A model generated the notes under the pieces. That model ran no database searches. It had not been told where the DNA came from and was given only the letters and a program-made list of their open reading frames with translations. Positions 7,873 through 16,978 of a stretch of 64,000 nucleotides of DNA are shown here, piece after piece. A program made the position numbers and the translations under genes. The first letter of the stretch is position 1. The number at the start of each line of letters is the position of its first letter. The stretch comes from Pseudomonas denitrificans (nom. rej.) (GTDB taxonomy: Bacteria; Pseudomonadota; Gammaproteobacteria; Pseudomonadales; Pseudomonadaceae), in NCBI RefSeq assembly GCF_008807415.1, contig NZ_CP043626.1, forward strand, positions 6,672,501-6,736,500. The letters are read 5' to 3'.

Positions 7873-10653
7873 ATGTTCGATTTCTGGCGCTCCAGGCCTC
7901 GCGGCCAGCATGAGATGAATGACAACCCGGTGCCGAGCCGGCCACTGGCGGCACGCAGACGTCCGGCACTGCCGGTGGAAGAACTGACCGAGCCCGTAGT
8001 GACCGGCCACTGGGACCTGTGGCTGGAGCTGGACAGCCGCGATCGCGTCATCGCCCGTGGCGGCAGCCAGGCGCACCGTCTGCTCCCGCCAGTGCCGGGC
8101 AACGGCGACCTGCCTGGTCTGGGTGACTATCTGGACCGGCGCATTCCCGGCGGCATGCAGGTGTCCAGTCTGCGCGGGGGGGAGCGGCTCGACCTGGTGC
8201 TGCGCAGCACCGGCGACCTGCCGCTGGTCTGCCGCTTCCAGGCGGTCCTGCAGGCCAACGAGCACTGCCTGCTGCTGGGCACGGACATCTCCGACCTGAA
8301 CTGGCAGTCCGACAGCCAGCAACACAAGCTGCAATGCCTGAACCTCAGCAAACTGCTGCTGGCGCGCCTGCGCCACAGCTCGCAACGCCGCCTCGGCGAG
8401 GCCGTCGGTGAAGTGCTGGAGGCGTTCTGCAGCAACTTCCACATGCGTAGCATGGCCCTGTTGCTGGAAGCGCCGGACCAGAGCCTGAGGGTCTTTGCCT
8501 GCTACGTACAGCCCGGTTTCGACAGCCTGCTGCGGGAAAACCTGGCCCTGCCCGGCGATGAACTGCGGGCCGCCAGCGGTGCCTGCCTGCTGGGGGCCGA
8601 TGACAACCCATCGGAGCTGCTGCGTACCCTGTGCTGCGCCCAGCTCTACCTGATTCCTGCCCCTGTGCGCGGTGGGCGGCTGGCCGGGTTGCTGGCCGAA
8701 CCGATGGAGCATGGCGCCAGCTGGCCGGGGCTGGCGCCGAGCGACTGGCAGTACCTGGCGGAAATCCTCACCAATCTCGTTCACGAACGCACCGAACTGC
8801 ACAGCCTGCGCGACAGCAGCCGGCGCCTGAATCTGCTGCAGGACATGGTGGGCGGTGGCTGGTGGCGCTTGCGCGTCGACGAAGGCCTGTTCGAACTGTC
8901 ACCAGCGGTGGCGGCGAGCCTGGGGTTGCCCGCCGGGCAGCTGCAGCTGGCGTTGACCGACCTGCTGAGCCAGTTGCACCCCGCCGACGCCGACGAACTC
9001 AGCCTGCGCCTACGCAACCTGCAACCGGGCGGGCGGCTGGTCCAGGACCTGCGCCTGCGCGGTGCTTCTTCCGCTCAGACGCGGCGCTGGCTGCGCCTGC
9101 AGGGCCGGCGCCAGGCACGTGCTGGCGACCAGTTGATGGACGGTGTGCTGCTGGACATCAGCGAAGGCAAGTTGCAGGAAGATCAGGCGCTGGCCGCCCA
9201 CGCCCGGCTGCGCAACCTGATCGACAGCGCGCCGGTGGTGATCTACGTGCAGCGCGTGGAGGAGGGGCACCTGATCCCCGAGTTCTACAGCGAGAGCGCC
9301 GGCAACCTGCTCGGCCTCGACCTGCAGGGCCAGAACTGGCAGGCGCTGGCCGAGCGGGTGCACCCCGAAGACCTGGAGACTTTTCTCGACCGTGGCCGCG
9401 AGCTGCTGCGCGAAGGCCGCGTGCGCACCGAGTACCGCCTGTGCGACAGCGCTGGAGAGTGGCACTGGCTGTACGACGAGGCCAAGCTGCTGCGCGACAT
9501 CCAGGGCATCCCGCAGGAGGCCGTCGGCCTCTGGCTGGATGTCACCGAGCAGCACCTGGCCGCACTGCAGATCGCCGAGAGCGAGGAGCGCTATCGCGTG
9601 CTGGTCGAGGACTCCCCGGCGCTGATCTGCCGCTATGACCCCGGCCTGCAGCTGACCTTCATCAACCACACCTTTGCCCAGGTGCTCGGTGAACCGGTGG
9701 ACGCGCTGCTCGGTCGGCGGCTCGACGAGTGGCTCTCGGAGCAGGATTGCAGCGCCCTGCGCGCGCGCCTGGTGGGCGGCGGCAAGGGGGCGGTGGACGA
9801 TTCCTGGGAGTTGCGCTTCTGCCTCCCCGGCCAGCGCAACCTCTGGCTGATTTGGTCGGACCGGCCGTTGCTGGATGCCGAGGGGCGGCTGGTGGAAATC
9901 CAGGCCGTGGGCCGCGACAACACCGCCGTGCGCCACGCCCAGCAGCAGCTGGCCCAGGGCGCGAAGATGGCCAGCCTGGGCGAGATGGTCAGCGGCATGG
10001 CGCATGAGATGAAGCAGCCGCTGCACGTCATGCGCATGTCCCTGTACAACGCCCGGCAGAAGCTGGGCGAGCCCGAATACCTGAAGGAAAAGCTCGAGCG
10101 TGCGGACGCGCAGATCGACCGTCTTTCGCGGGTGATCAGCCACATGGGGGTGTTCAGTCGCAAGTCGGAGCTGGAGGCCGCGCCCTTCGATCCCTACGAC
10201 GCCTGCGAAGGCGCCGTTGCCTTGCTGGGCGAGAGCCTCACGCAGCAGGGCATCACCCTGGAATGCCGGCCGCCGGTGCAACGGGTGGTGGTGCGTGGCT
10301 ATGCCGACCAGTTGGAGCAGGTGCTGATCAACCTGCTGGCCAACGCCCGTGACGCTCTGTTGGGACGAGGAGAAGAGGGCGCGCGCTGGGTCGGCGTGTC
10401 GCAGGAACCCTGCACGGACCCCGGCTGGGTGGAGCTGCATGTGCGTGACAATGCTGGCGGCATCGACCCGGCGGTGATCGAGCGCATCTTCGAGGCCTTC
10501 TTCACCACCAAGCCCATCGGCAAGGGTACGGGGCTGGGACTGTCGGTGAGCCACGACCTGATCCGCAACATGGGCGGCAGCCTGTCTGTGGATAACTTCA
10601 AGGGCGGCGCGCGTTTCGTCATCCGCCTGCCGAGGCAGGCCATGACGGTTTGA
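7873..10653 (+). CDS. pprA: PprA, PAS-containing sensor histidine kinase
   Basis: A 926-residue sensor kinase, the partner of PprB. The start at ATG 7873 follows a GAGG site six bases upstream, directly after the TadE-like gene. No membrane span is evident, so it is probably cytoplasmic. The N-terminal half holds a poorly conserved sensor region and a GAF-like stretch (about residues 120-290). It is followed by PAS-type domains (about 320-430, 440-570 and 575-690). HisKA has the H-box AHEMKQPLHVMRMS with phospho-acceptor His711. HATPase motifs are QVLINLLANARDAL, VRDNAGGI and GKGTGLGLSVSHDL. A strong terminator follows. Confidence 0.92.
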   Translation: MFDFWRSRPRGQHEMNDNPVPSRPLAARRRPALPVEELTEPVVTGHWDLWLELDSRDRVIARGGSQAHRLLPPVPGNGDLPGLGDYLDRRIPGGMQVSSLRGGERLDLVLRSTGDLPLVCRFQAVLQANEHCLLLGTDISDLNWQSDSQQHKLQCLNLSKLLLARLRHSSQRRLGEAVGEVLEAFCSNFHMRSMALLLEAPDQSLRVFACYVQPGFDSLLRENLALPGDELRAASGACLLGADDNPSELLRTLCCAQLYLIPAPVRGGRLAGLLAEPMEHGASWPGLAPSDWQYLAEILTNLVHERTELHSLRDSSRRLNLLQDMVGGGWWRLRVDEGLFELSPAVAASLGLPAGQLQLALTDLLSQLHPADADELSLRLRNLQPGGRLVQDLRLRGASSAQTRRWLRLQGRRQARAGDQLMDGVLLDISEGKLQEDQALAAHARLRNLIDSAPVVIYVQRVEEGHLIPEFYSESAGNLLGLDLQGQNWQALAERVHPEDLETFLDRGRELLREGRVRTEYRLCDSAGEWHWLYDEAKLLRDIQGIPQEAVGLWLDVTEQHLAALQIAESEERYRVLVEDSPALICRYDPGLQLTFINHTFAQVLGEPVDALLGRRLDEWLSEQDCSALRARLVGGGKGAVDDSWELRFCLPGQRNLWLIWSDRPLLDAEGRLVEIQAVGRDNTAVRHAQQQLAQGAKMASLGEMVSGMAHEMKQPLHVMRMSLYNARQKLGEPEYLKEKLERADAQIDRLSRVISHMGVFSRKSELEAAPFDPYDACEGAVALLGESLTQQGITLECRPPVQRVVVRGYADQLEQVLINLLANARDALLGRGEEGARWVGVSQEPCTDPGWVELHVRDNAGGIDPAVIERIFEAFFTTKPIGKGTGLGLSVSHDLIRNMGGSLSVDNFKGGARFVIRLPRQAMTV

Positions 10654-10666
10654 GCGTCCGGAAATG

Positions 10667-10694
10667 AAAAACGCCTGCATCTGCAGGCGTTTTT
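10667..10694. terminator. Bidirectional rho-independent terminator between pprA and pit
   Basis: A perfect 13-bp stem with a two-base loop: five A plus ACGCCTGCA-type arms on the left and TGCAGGCG plus five T on the right. Poly-A on one side and poly-T on the other let it work in both directions. It ends pprA (+) and the Pit transporter (-). Confidence 0.9.
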
Positions 10695-10713
10695 CGTGGT
10701 GCGCAGCGCGGGA

Positions 10714-12186
10714 TCAGCCGATGAAGCGCGAGGACAGCCAGAACAGGCCGGCGGACAGCGCGATCGACACCGGCAGGGTCAGCACCCAGGCCATGAGGAT
10801 GTTGCGGATCGTGCTGCCTTGCAGGCCGCTGCGGTTCGCCACCATGGTGCCCGCCACGCCCGAGGACAACACGTGGGTCGTGGACACCGGCAGGCTGTAG
10901 ATGTTGGCCATGCCGATGGCGGCGGTCGCGGTGAGCTGGGCAGCGATGCCCTGGGCATAGGTCATGCCCTGCTTGCCGATCTTCTCGCCGACGGTGAGCA
11001 CCACGCGCTTCCAGCCGACCATGGTGCCGATGCCCAGGGCCAGGGCCACCGCGATGATCACCCAGAAGGGCGCGTATTCGGTGGTGCTGGTCAGGTCCTT
11101 GCGCAGCTTCTCGAGGTCCGCCTTCTCGCGGGACGGCAGCTCGGACAGCTTGCCGACCTTCTTCGCAGTGTCGTCCAGGCACAGCAGGTAGCGGCGTACC
11201 TGCACGCGCTCGTCGTCGTTCAGGTCGTTGTAGCTGGAAACGCCGTGCAGGTCGCTCAGCAGGCCCTTGAGGGTCGCTTCGGTCTGCTTCGGCTCGCAGC
11301 GGTACAGGTCAGGCATGTCCGCGTCGCCGGCCTTGCCCAGTGCGAGCATCTCGCCGAGGGTGTCGGAGTGGCGGTTGTAGAACTGCTGCAGGTGGATGGC
11401 GGCGTCGCGGGTGCGTTCGATCTGGTAGGTGGTGCTGTTCAGGTCGAGGACGAACTTCGCCGGGACGATGCCGATCAGCACCAGCATGATCAGGCCGATG
11501 CCCTTCTGGCCGTCGTTGGAGCCGTGCACGAAGCTTACGGTCATGGCCGAGATCACCAGCACCAGGCGGTTCCAGAACGGCGGGTGCTTCTTCTCGTCGA
11601 CGTCGCGGCGGGTTTCCGGGGTCTTGTGCATCTTCGACAGCGGGTACAGCCATTTCAGGCCGATCAGCAGGGCGCCGGCGACGATGAAGCCGGCCAGCGG
11701 CGAGAAGATCAGCGACAGGCCGATGTCGATGGCCTTGCCCCAGTTGATCCCGTCGGCCACCGGTACGCCGTTGATCAGCGCATTTGCCAGGCCAACGCCG
11801 AGGATCGAGCCGATCAGGGTGTGCGAGCTGGAAGCCGGGATACCGAAGTACCAAGTGCCCAGGTTCCAGGTGATGGCCGCGGCGAGCAGCGAGAACACCA
11901 TGGCCAGACCGTGGCCGGTGTTCACATTGATCAGCAGCTCCACCGGCAGCAGGTGGACGATCGCGTAGGCGACGCCGACGCCACCGAGCAACACGCCGAG
12001 GAAGTTGAAGATGCCGGAGAGGATCACCGCGCGGTACGGGGACATGGCCTTGGTATAGATGACCGTGGCCACCGCGTTGGCGGTGTCGTGGAAGCCGTTG
12101 ATGAACTCGAACGCCAGGACGAATGTGAGTGCCAGCACCAGGCTGATACCCACCCAGAGATCGAGTCCGCTGAAGAGATCGAACAT
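10714..12186 (-). CDS. pitA: PitA-type low-affinity inorganic phosphate transporter
   Basis: A 490-residue inner-membrane phosphate permease (PiT family, H+/metal-phosphate symport). The start MFDLFSGLDLW was preferred over an upstream in-frame ATG because PitA proteins begin this way. The duplicated PiT signature is visible as GFHDTANAVATVIYT (residues about 32-46) and SFVHGSNDGQKGIGLIMLV. A hydrophilic central loop of about 140 residues separates the two membrane halves, as in bacterial PitA. The gene lies downstream of pprA on the opposite strand, the same arrangement as in P. aeruginosa. Confidence 0.93.
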   Translation of the reverse strand: MFDLFSGLDLWVGISLVLALTFVLAFEFINGFHDTANAVATVIYTKAMSPYRAVILSGIFNFLGVLLGGVGVAYAIVHLLPVELLINVNTGHGLAMVFSLLAAAITWNLGTWYFGIPASSSHTLIGSILGVGLANALINGVPVADGINWGKAIDIGLSLIFSPLAGFIVAGALLIGLKWLYPLSKMHKTPETRRDVDEKKHPPFWNRLVLVISAMTVSFVHGSNDGQKGIGLIMLVLIGIVPAKFVLDLNSTTYQIERTRDAAIHLQQFYNRHSDTLGEMLALGKAGDADMPDLYRCEPKQTEATLKGLLSDLHGVSSYNDLNDDERVQVRRYLLCLDDTAKKVGKLSELPSREKADLEKLRKDLTSTTEYAPFWVIIAVALALGIGTMVGWKRVVLTVGEKIGKQGMTYAQGIAAQLTATAAIGMANIYSLPVSTTHVLSSGVAGTMVANRSGLQGSTIRNILMAWVLTLPVSIALSAGLFWLSSRFIG

Positions 12187-12472
12187 GAAAATTCTATGAC
12201 CGGTCGGAGACGGGGCGGCGATTATGCCAGAAGCTTGGAGCACCGTATTTAGCCTGGAACGGTTTCTCCAATTTGCGCGACGCCTCGTCGCACGGCGCTT
12301 TCAGGCAGGGTGGAAAAAGTTTGCAATGCTTCCACGCGGGCCGCCGGCCCATCGGATGAGTGTTTGCAGGCCAACTGGCGGGCTCCCCCACGGAGCGCTG
12401 CTCGCCCATCGCATCAAGACTTTCCCACAACAGATTCGGGTGGGTCTTTCAGTCTGGGGCCGTACCTGCGCT

Positions 12473-12688
12473 TTAAACGGAAGCGCCTTCCTGATCCTTT
12501 TTCTGTCGTTCTTCTTCGATTCTTTCCAGTTCCCGGTCGAAGGCCTTGTCCTGCACGCTGGGTCGCTTGCGCCAGGGTTTCTTGCCGGGTTCGGGCTGGG
12601 CGGCATAAAGGGTCACTTCGCCGCCCTGTTCATCCTTGAAACGTTGCTCCTGGCGCTCCAGTTCCGCGCGCAGTTCGTCTTTGGTCAC
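12473..12688 (-). CDS. Small charged conserved protein, function unknown
   Basis: A 71-residue, very hydrophilic protein with two predicted helices rich in Glu/Lys/Arg/Gln (KDELRAELERQEQRFKDEQ and DRELERIEEERQKKDQEG). The start is GTG with an AGGA site seven bases upstream; the ORF has no competing frame of similar quality. A comparable small gene sits near pitA in other pseudomonads, which is the main reason to believe it. No function can be assigned. Confidence 0.65.
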   Translation of the reverse strand: MTKDELRAELERQEQRFKDEQGGEVTLYAAQPEPGKKPWRKRPSVQDKAFDRELERIEEERQKKDQEGASV

Positions 12689-12696
12689 GATGGTTC

Positions 12697-12724
12697 CTGA
12701 TGACTTGAAGCTGATGACTTGAAG
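12697..12724. repeat. Tandem 14-bp direct repeat
   Basis: Two exact adjacent copies of CTGATGACTTGAAG lie just upstream of the small charged protein gene, on the side of its ribosome site. A duplicated operator or a replication slippage product are both possible. Confidence 0.6.
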
Positions 12725-12928
12725 AGGGTGACTGGCAGCTGACGGCGATGGGCCTTTCGCTGGCTGTCGACGTCCCGCCCGGGCGATGCCCTGAAAGTGT
12801 AGACGCTCAGCCTGTACTGGCGTGCCGGCTGCAAAACCGGCGCGGATTATAACCTTTCGCGGGGGGAGGCCGGACGGGGATCGCCGACGGACGGTTTCAG
12901 CCCGCTGCTGGCGCGGGCTGAACTCACC

Positions 12929-14004
12929 TCAGCCGGTGCGGCTGAGGTTCAGTTCACCGATCTTTTCCAGGCGGGCGCGGACGATGTTGCGGCTGATGCC
13001 CAGCAAGCGGCCGGTCTGCAGCTGGTTGCCATGGCAGAAGTGGTAGGCGGTGCGGAACAGCACTTCCTCGACGTGCTCGTAGAGGTCGGGCTTGTTGCTT
13101 TCGAACAGCTCCAGCAGCGCCTGCTCCAGGGTGGCCTCGACGCGGGGCGTCAGGGCGTGGGGGAAGGTTTCGTGGCGCAGCGAGTCGTGGCGTGGCGCGG
13201 ACGGCAGCTCGGCGAGTTGCAGGTCGCCTGGCTGCACCTGCTGGTTGCGGCACACCAGCAGGGCGTGGTGGATGGCGTTCTCCAGCTCGCGGATATTGCC
13301 CGGCCAGGTGTGACCCAGCAGCTTGCGTTCGGCCTCGGGGCTCAGGGATGCGCGGTTGTAGCCCAGGCGCTGGCAGTGCTCTTCGAGGAAGAACTCGGCC
13401 AGCGGCAGGATGTCACCGGGACGCTCGCGCAGCGGGGGCAGGCGGATGGTGGCGACGTGCAGGCGGTAGAACAGGTCCTCGCGGAAATGACCGGCCACCA
13501 CGGCGTCGGCCAGGTTGACGTTGGTGGCGGCGACCACCCGCACGTTGATCGGCACTGGCGTGCGCGAGCCGAGACGCACGACTTCGCGCTCCTGTAGCAC
13601 GCGCAACAGTTTCACCTGCATGTTCAGCGGCAGGTCACCGATCTCGTCGAGGAACAGGGTGCCGCCATTGGCCGACTCGAACCAACCGGCCTTGCTGCTG
13701 GTGGCGCCGGTGTAGGCGCCTTTCTCGTGGCCGAACAGCTCGCTCTCCACCAGTGTCTCGGAGAACGCACCGCAGTTCACCGCCACGAAGGGCGCGCCGC
13801 TGCGGCGGCTGAGCTTGTGGATATGTCGCGCGACCAGCTCCTTGCCGGTACCGGTCTCGCCGATGATCAATGCGTTGGCCTCGCTCGGGCCAGGCGCTCG
13901 ATGCGGTTGAGCAGCTCCTGCGAGCGCGGGTCCTTGAACACCAGCACCGTGGCGCGGACCGACTTGGTTTGCTCGCGGGCATTGGGAAGGGTCAACAGCG
14001 ACAT
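12929..14004 (-). pseudogene. Sigma54-dependent transcriptional activator (SfnR-like), frameshifted
   Basis: The protein would be about 358 residues without an N-terminal receiver domain. The N-terminus (start at 14004, [16 protein letters not shown]) reads to ...NRIERLA and then goes out of frame. The remainder (from about 13888 down to 12929) encodes the AAA+ domain with Walker A GETGTGKE and an [15 protein letters not shown] loop (GAFTGA variant with Tyr). Walker [12 protein letters not shown] and a Fis-type C-terminal HTH ([19 protein letters not shown]) follow. One extra C in the run at 13887-13889 (GGG on the + strand) gives [15 protein letters not shown] and one frame. Lack of a REC domain suggests control by expression level or a small N-terminal input, as in SfnR. 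Its targets are unknown; it diverges from the psiF-like gene. Confidence 0.8.
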
Positions 14005-14228
14005 GGCAGGTTCCTGGCGTACCGAATGGGTGGCAGCGCCATACTGCGGTATTTTTGATATTTCAAAAAATTATCAATTCGAATTTATATATAACTGGTT
14101 TTCTTTTTCGCCTCGCGCAAGCCATCACGGGCCGCGCGGGATGAAGTGCAGCATCGCGGCGCAGCCCTCGCGAATGCTGGGCTGCGAGCTACGCTCAGAG
14201 TGGAAATTCCATCCTGGGAGACCACTCC

Positions 14229-14537
14229 ATGACCACCGTTCGGATTCCGCTGCTCGTCCTGGCTCTGCTTTTTTCGGCGCAAGGCTTTGCCGCCACCGCC
14301 GCGCAGACCGCGCAGCAGGAGAAGATGAAAACCTGTAACGCCGATGCCACCACCAAGGCGCTCAAGGGTGATGAGCGCAAGGCGTTCATGAGCACCTGCC
14401 TGAAGGCTGGCGGGGGCGAAACCAAGGCGACGACGGCGCAGCAGGAAAAGATGAAGACCTGCAACGCCGATGCGACGAAGAAGGCGCTCAAGGGTGATGA
14501 ACGCAAGGCGTTCATGAGCACCTGTCTGAAGAAGTGA
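14229..14537 (+). CDS. PsiF-repeat secreted protein
   Basis: A 102-residue protein with a signal peptide (first about 21 residues, ending GFA) and two nearly identical PsiF repeats at about residues 29-59 and 71-102. Each has the core QEKMKTCNADA, KALKGDERKAFMSTCLK and two cysteines. The family is named after an E. coli phosphate-starvation-inducible protein, but its biochemical role is unknown. The region upstream (14040-14110) is markedly AT-rich and probably holds its promoter. A terminator follows. Confidence 0.88.
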   Translation: MTTVRIPLLVLALLFSAQGFAATAAQTAQQEKMKTCNADATTKALKGDERKAFMSTCLKAGGGETKATTAQQEKMKTCNADATKKALKGDERKAFMSTCLKK

Positions 14538-14568
14538 GGATGGAGCGCGGCAGGGCCGCGCGGGGCAC

Positions 14569-14598
14569 GAAAAAGGGCAGCCATGGCTGCCCTTTTTC
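14569..14598. terminator. Bidirectional terminator after the PsiF-repeat gene
   Basis: A perfect 14-bp stem (GAAAAAGGGCAGCC and its complement) with a two-base loop and A/T tracts on both sides. It can end the PsiF-repeat transcript (+) and the microprotein pair (-). Confidence 0.9.
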
Positions 14599-14624
14599 AT
14601 TGGGTCTTTTTCACCGGTCCGCCA

Positions 14625-14723
14625 TTACAGGCCCGAGAAGACCAGCCAGGCTGCAGCCAGGGCGTAGAGGACGATCACCGCATCCATGCGCAGCGCAGGC
14701 GGGAGTCGCCGCACGAGGTTCAT
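14625..14723 (-). CDS. Putative 32-residue single-span membrane microprotein
   Basis: This is a very short ORF (MNLVRRLPPALRMDAVIVL...). It has a positively charged N-terminus (three Arg) followed by one hydrophobic helix to the C-terminus, the layout of a small inner-membrane protein with its N-terminus inside. Its ATG overlaps the TGA of the upstream 44-residue ORF (ATGA), suggesting coupled translation. It ends 27 bases before a strong terminator. The evidence is architectural only; I do not recognise the family. Confidence 0.5.
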   Translation of the reverse strand: MNLVRRLPPALRMDAVIVLYALAAAWLVFSGL

Positions 14724-14854
14724 TTCTTGGCCACCGCGGACCAGAAGCCCTGGGCATTGCGGAAGGGCTGCCGTGCCATCTGTTCGGGACGGGTGATGCC
14801 ATCGGCACGCAGGGCGTTGACGAGGGCGGAAAAGGACTTGGCGCTGTAGCTCAT
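14720..14854 (-). CDS. Putative 44-residue basic microprotein
   Basis: An ORF beginning MSYSAKSFSALVNALRADG and ending FWSAVAKK. It is soluble, basic and predicted helical, with a ribosome site (GGAG) about seven bases before the ATG. It is followed, with ATGA overlap, by a 32-residue membrane microprotein. The two form an apparent bicistronic unit between the RluA-type gene and a terminator. No family was recognised. Confidence 0.5.
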   Translation of the reverse strand: MSYSAKSFSALVNALRADGITRPEQMARQPFRNAQGFWSAVAKK

Positions 14855-14933
14855 GATCGGGCTCCCGATGCTTTCTCTCCTTGGGGTGGAGCTATGAAAA
14901 CACCCGGGCCACTATCGACGGAAATGGATCGTC

Positions 14934-15863
14934 TTAAGGGTGACCATCGATGAAATTGATGGAAGGCCAGGTCAGTTCCAGCTGGCTCCTGAAATGCCGC
15001 GCCTCGCCGGTGAGCGGGTCGATGAACTCCAGTTGCCGGGCCAGCAGCTTCAACGGCTTGTCGAAGTCTTCCGGCGGCCGCTCGCCGCGTGGTGGCAGCG
15101 TCGGGTAGAGCGGGTCGAAGCACAGCGCCGCGCCCAGGCCCGACATGTGCACGCGCAACTGGTGACGTTTGCCGGACACCGGATGCAATCCATAGCGCCA
15201 CAGCTCGCCGCGCTGCTCCAGCACCTCGATGCGCGTTTCGCTGTTGGGCTCACCGTCCACTTCCTGCATGCGGATGAAGGGATCGCCCTCGACCATCCGC
15301 GAGCGATGCACCAGCGGGAACACCCGTTGCGGCAGCGCCGGGGCGATGGCCTCGTACAGCTTGTCGATTCGCCGCTCGCGGAACAGCGCCTGGTAGGCAT
15401 CGCGGTTGATCGGGTTGGCGGAGAACAGCACCAGCCCGGCGGTGAGGCGATCGATGCGGTGCAGCGGCACCAGCTGCGGGTTGTCCAGGCGCCTGGTTAG
15501 ACGGGCAAGGAGGGTTTCCTCGACGTACTGCCCGGCGGGCGTCACCGGCAGGAAGTGCGGCTTGTCCGCCACCACCAGATGTTCGTCGGCATACAGGATG
15601 CTCTCCTGGAAGGGGATCGGCGTTTCCTGCGGCACCTCGCGGAAGTAATGGATGCGCAGTGCTTCGCGGTAAGGATGCTCGGGCCCGATGGGCTGGCCGT
15701 CGTTGTCCAGCACCTTGCCGCGCGCCATGCGGTCCAGCCAGGTGTCGCGGCTGATCGCCGGGAAGCGCGCGCACAGGCAGTCGAGCACCGTCGTCCAGGG
15801 GCCGGCGGGCAGGTGCAGGATGCTGGCGCGTTGCTGGGCGGTGGAGAAGCGGGAGCTGGACAT
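14934..15863 (-). CDS. RluA-family pseudouridine synthase
   Basis: A 309-residue RNA pseudouridine synthase. The catalytic motif HRIDRLTAGLVLF places the nucleophilic Asp at residue 138. Other family signatures are ILYADEHLVVADKPHFLPV, and HPVSGKRHQLRVHMSGLG near the C-terminus. There is no obvious full S4 domain at the N-terminus. The rRNA or tRNA target is not evident from sequence. The gene stands alone, upstream of the microprotein pair and in the same direction. Confidence 0.9.
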   Translation of the reverse strand: MSSSRFSTAQQRASILHLPAGPWTTVLDCLCARFPAISRDTWLDRMARGKVLDNDGQPIGPEHPYREALRIHYFREVPQETPIPFQESILYADEHLVVADKPHFLPVTPAGQYVEETLLARLTRRLDNPQLVPLHRIDRLTAGLVLFSANPINRDAYQALFRERRIDKLYEAIAPALPQRVFPLVHRSRMVEGDPFIRMQEVDGEPNSETRIEVLEQRGELWRYGLHPVSGKRHQLRVHMSGLGAALCFDPLYPTLPPRGERPPEDFDKPLKLLARQLEFIDPLTGEARHFRSQLELTWPSINFIDGHP

Positions 15864-15961
15864 GCAGGCAGGCGACCGGGTTCGACAGGCTGCGCATTAG
15901 GCCGCAGCGGCGTGGCGGCCGTCAAAGCCGCCACGACTTCCGGTCTTTTAATGGGCCGTCC

Positions 15962-16918
15962 TCAGGCGGGAATCGGGTTGATCTCCACGGTGATGTGCGC
16001 CAGTTCTTCGTGGACCTGCAGGCGCTGGCGCACCAGCTCGGGCGTCAGGCCGCCGCTGCTGGCGAGGCTGAGGATGCAGGCGTAGCGCGACTTGCCCACG
16101 CGCCACAGGTGCAGGTCGGTGATGCGCGCCGGATTGGGCAGCTCGGCGACCACCTCGCGGATTTCCTCCACCACCGGGTCGTTCATCTCCGCATCCAGCA
16201 GCACCCGGCCGCTCTGCTTGAGCAGGCCGACCGACCAGACGGCCACCAGCACGGCGCCGACCATGCCCATCAGCGGGTCGAGCCAGGCGGCGCCCCAGAT
16301 CAGGCCGCCGATCAGGGCGATGATCGCCGCCACCGAGGTGGCGGCGTCGGCCAGCACGTGGAGATAGGCCGCACGCAGGTTCAGGTCGTGACCATGGGCG
16401 TGATGGTCATGGCCGTGGTGATGGTCATGACCATGCTGGTGATCATGGCCATGGTGATGGTGTTCGCCGCGCAGCAGCCAGGCGCAGGCCAGGTTCACCA
16501 GCAGACCGATGACCGCGATGGCGATGGCCTGCTGGTAATGGATCGGCGAAGGGGAGAGCAGCCGTGCGATGGACTCGAACATCATCAGCGCCGCTACGCC
16601 CAGCAACAGGATGGCGCTGGTGTAGCTGGCGAGAATCTCGATCTTGAAGGTACCGAAGGCGAAGCGCGCGTCGCCCTTGAAGCGCCGCGCCGCCACGTAG
16701 GCGAAGAACGCCAGCCCCAGCGCCAGGGCGTGGGAACTCATGTGCCAGCCGTCGGCGAGCAGCGCCATGGAGTTGAAGATCCAGCCGCCGGCGATCTCCA
16801 CCACCATCATCACGACGGTCAGCAGCGCGGCGCGCAGGGTGTTGCGTTCGGCCAGGGGATTGCCTTCGTGGAACTGGTGGTCGTGGCGACCGTCTTGCGG
16901 GTGGGCGGCGTGCTGCAT
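15962..16918 (-). CDS. dmeF: DmeF-type CDF cation exporter (cobalt/nickel)
   Basis: A 318-residue cation diffusion facilitator. Six membrane segments are evident. The transport site includes D56 and H59/H63 in LADGWHMSSHALALG and a second site at HVLADAATS. A long His/Asp/Gly-rich loop (many HGHDH units, about residues 152-182) lies between segments IV and V, followed by a C-terminal cytoplasmic domain. The start MQHAAHPQDG was chosen because further upstream sequence in this frame runs through the regulatory region and the divergent dmeR. Pairing with an RcnR-type repressor supports Co/Ni rather than zinc as substrate. Confidence 0.88.
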   Translation of the reverse strand: MQHAAHPQDGRHDHQFHEGNPLAERNTLRAALLTVVMMVVEIAGGWIFNSMALLADGWHMSSHALALGLAFFAYVAARRFKGDARFAFGTFKIEILASYTSAILLLGVAALMMFESIARLLSPSPIHYQQAIAIAVIGLLVNLACAWLLRGEHHHHGHDHQHGHDHHHGHDHHAHGHDLNLRAAYLHVLADAATSVAAIIALIGGLIWGAAWLDPLMGMVGAVLVAVWSVGLLKQSGRVLLDAEMNDPVVEEIREVVAELPNPARITDLHLWRVGKSRYACILSLASSGGLTPELVRQRLQVHEELAHITVEINPIPA

Positions 16919-16942
16919 GATGATGGTCCACAGAATCAGTCT

Positions 16943-16964
16943 GGATACTATACCCCAGTATACC
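16943..16964. promoter_or_regulatory. Candidate RcnR/DmeR operator
   Basis: An inverted repeat ATACT-N7-AGTAT (arms 16945-16949 and 16957-16961) surrounds a C4 tract in the short gap between dmeF and dmeR. AT-rich arms around a G/C tract are the operator form of the RcnR/FrmR repressor family. The site is placed to control both divergent genes. Confidence 0.65.
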
Positions 16965-16978
16965 TTTGGAGTTTTGAC

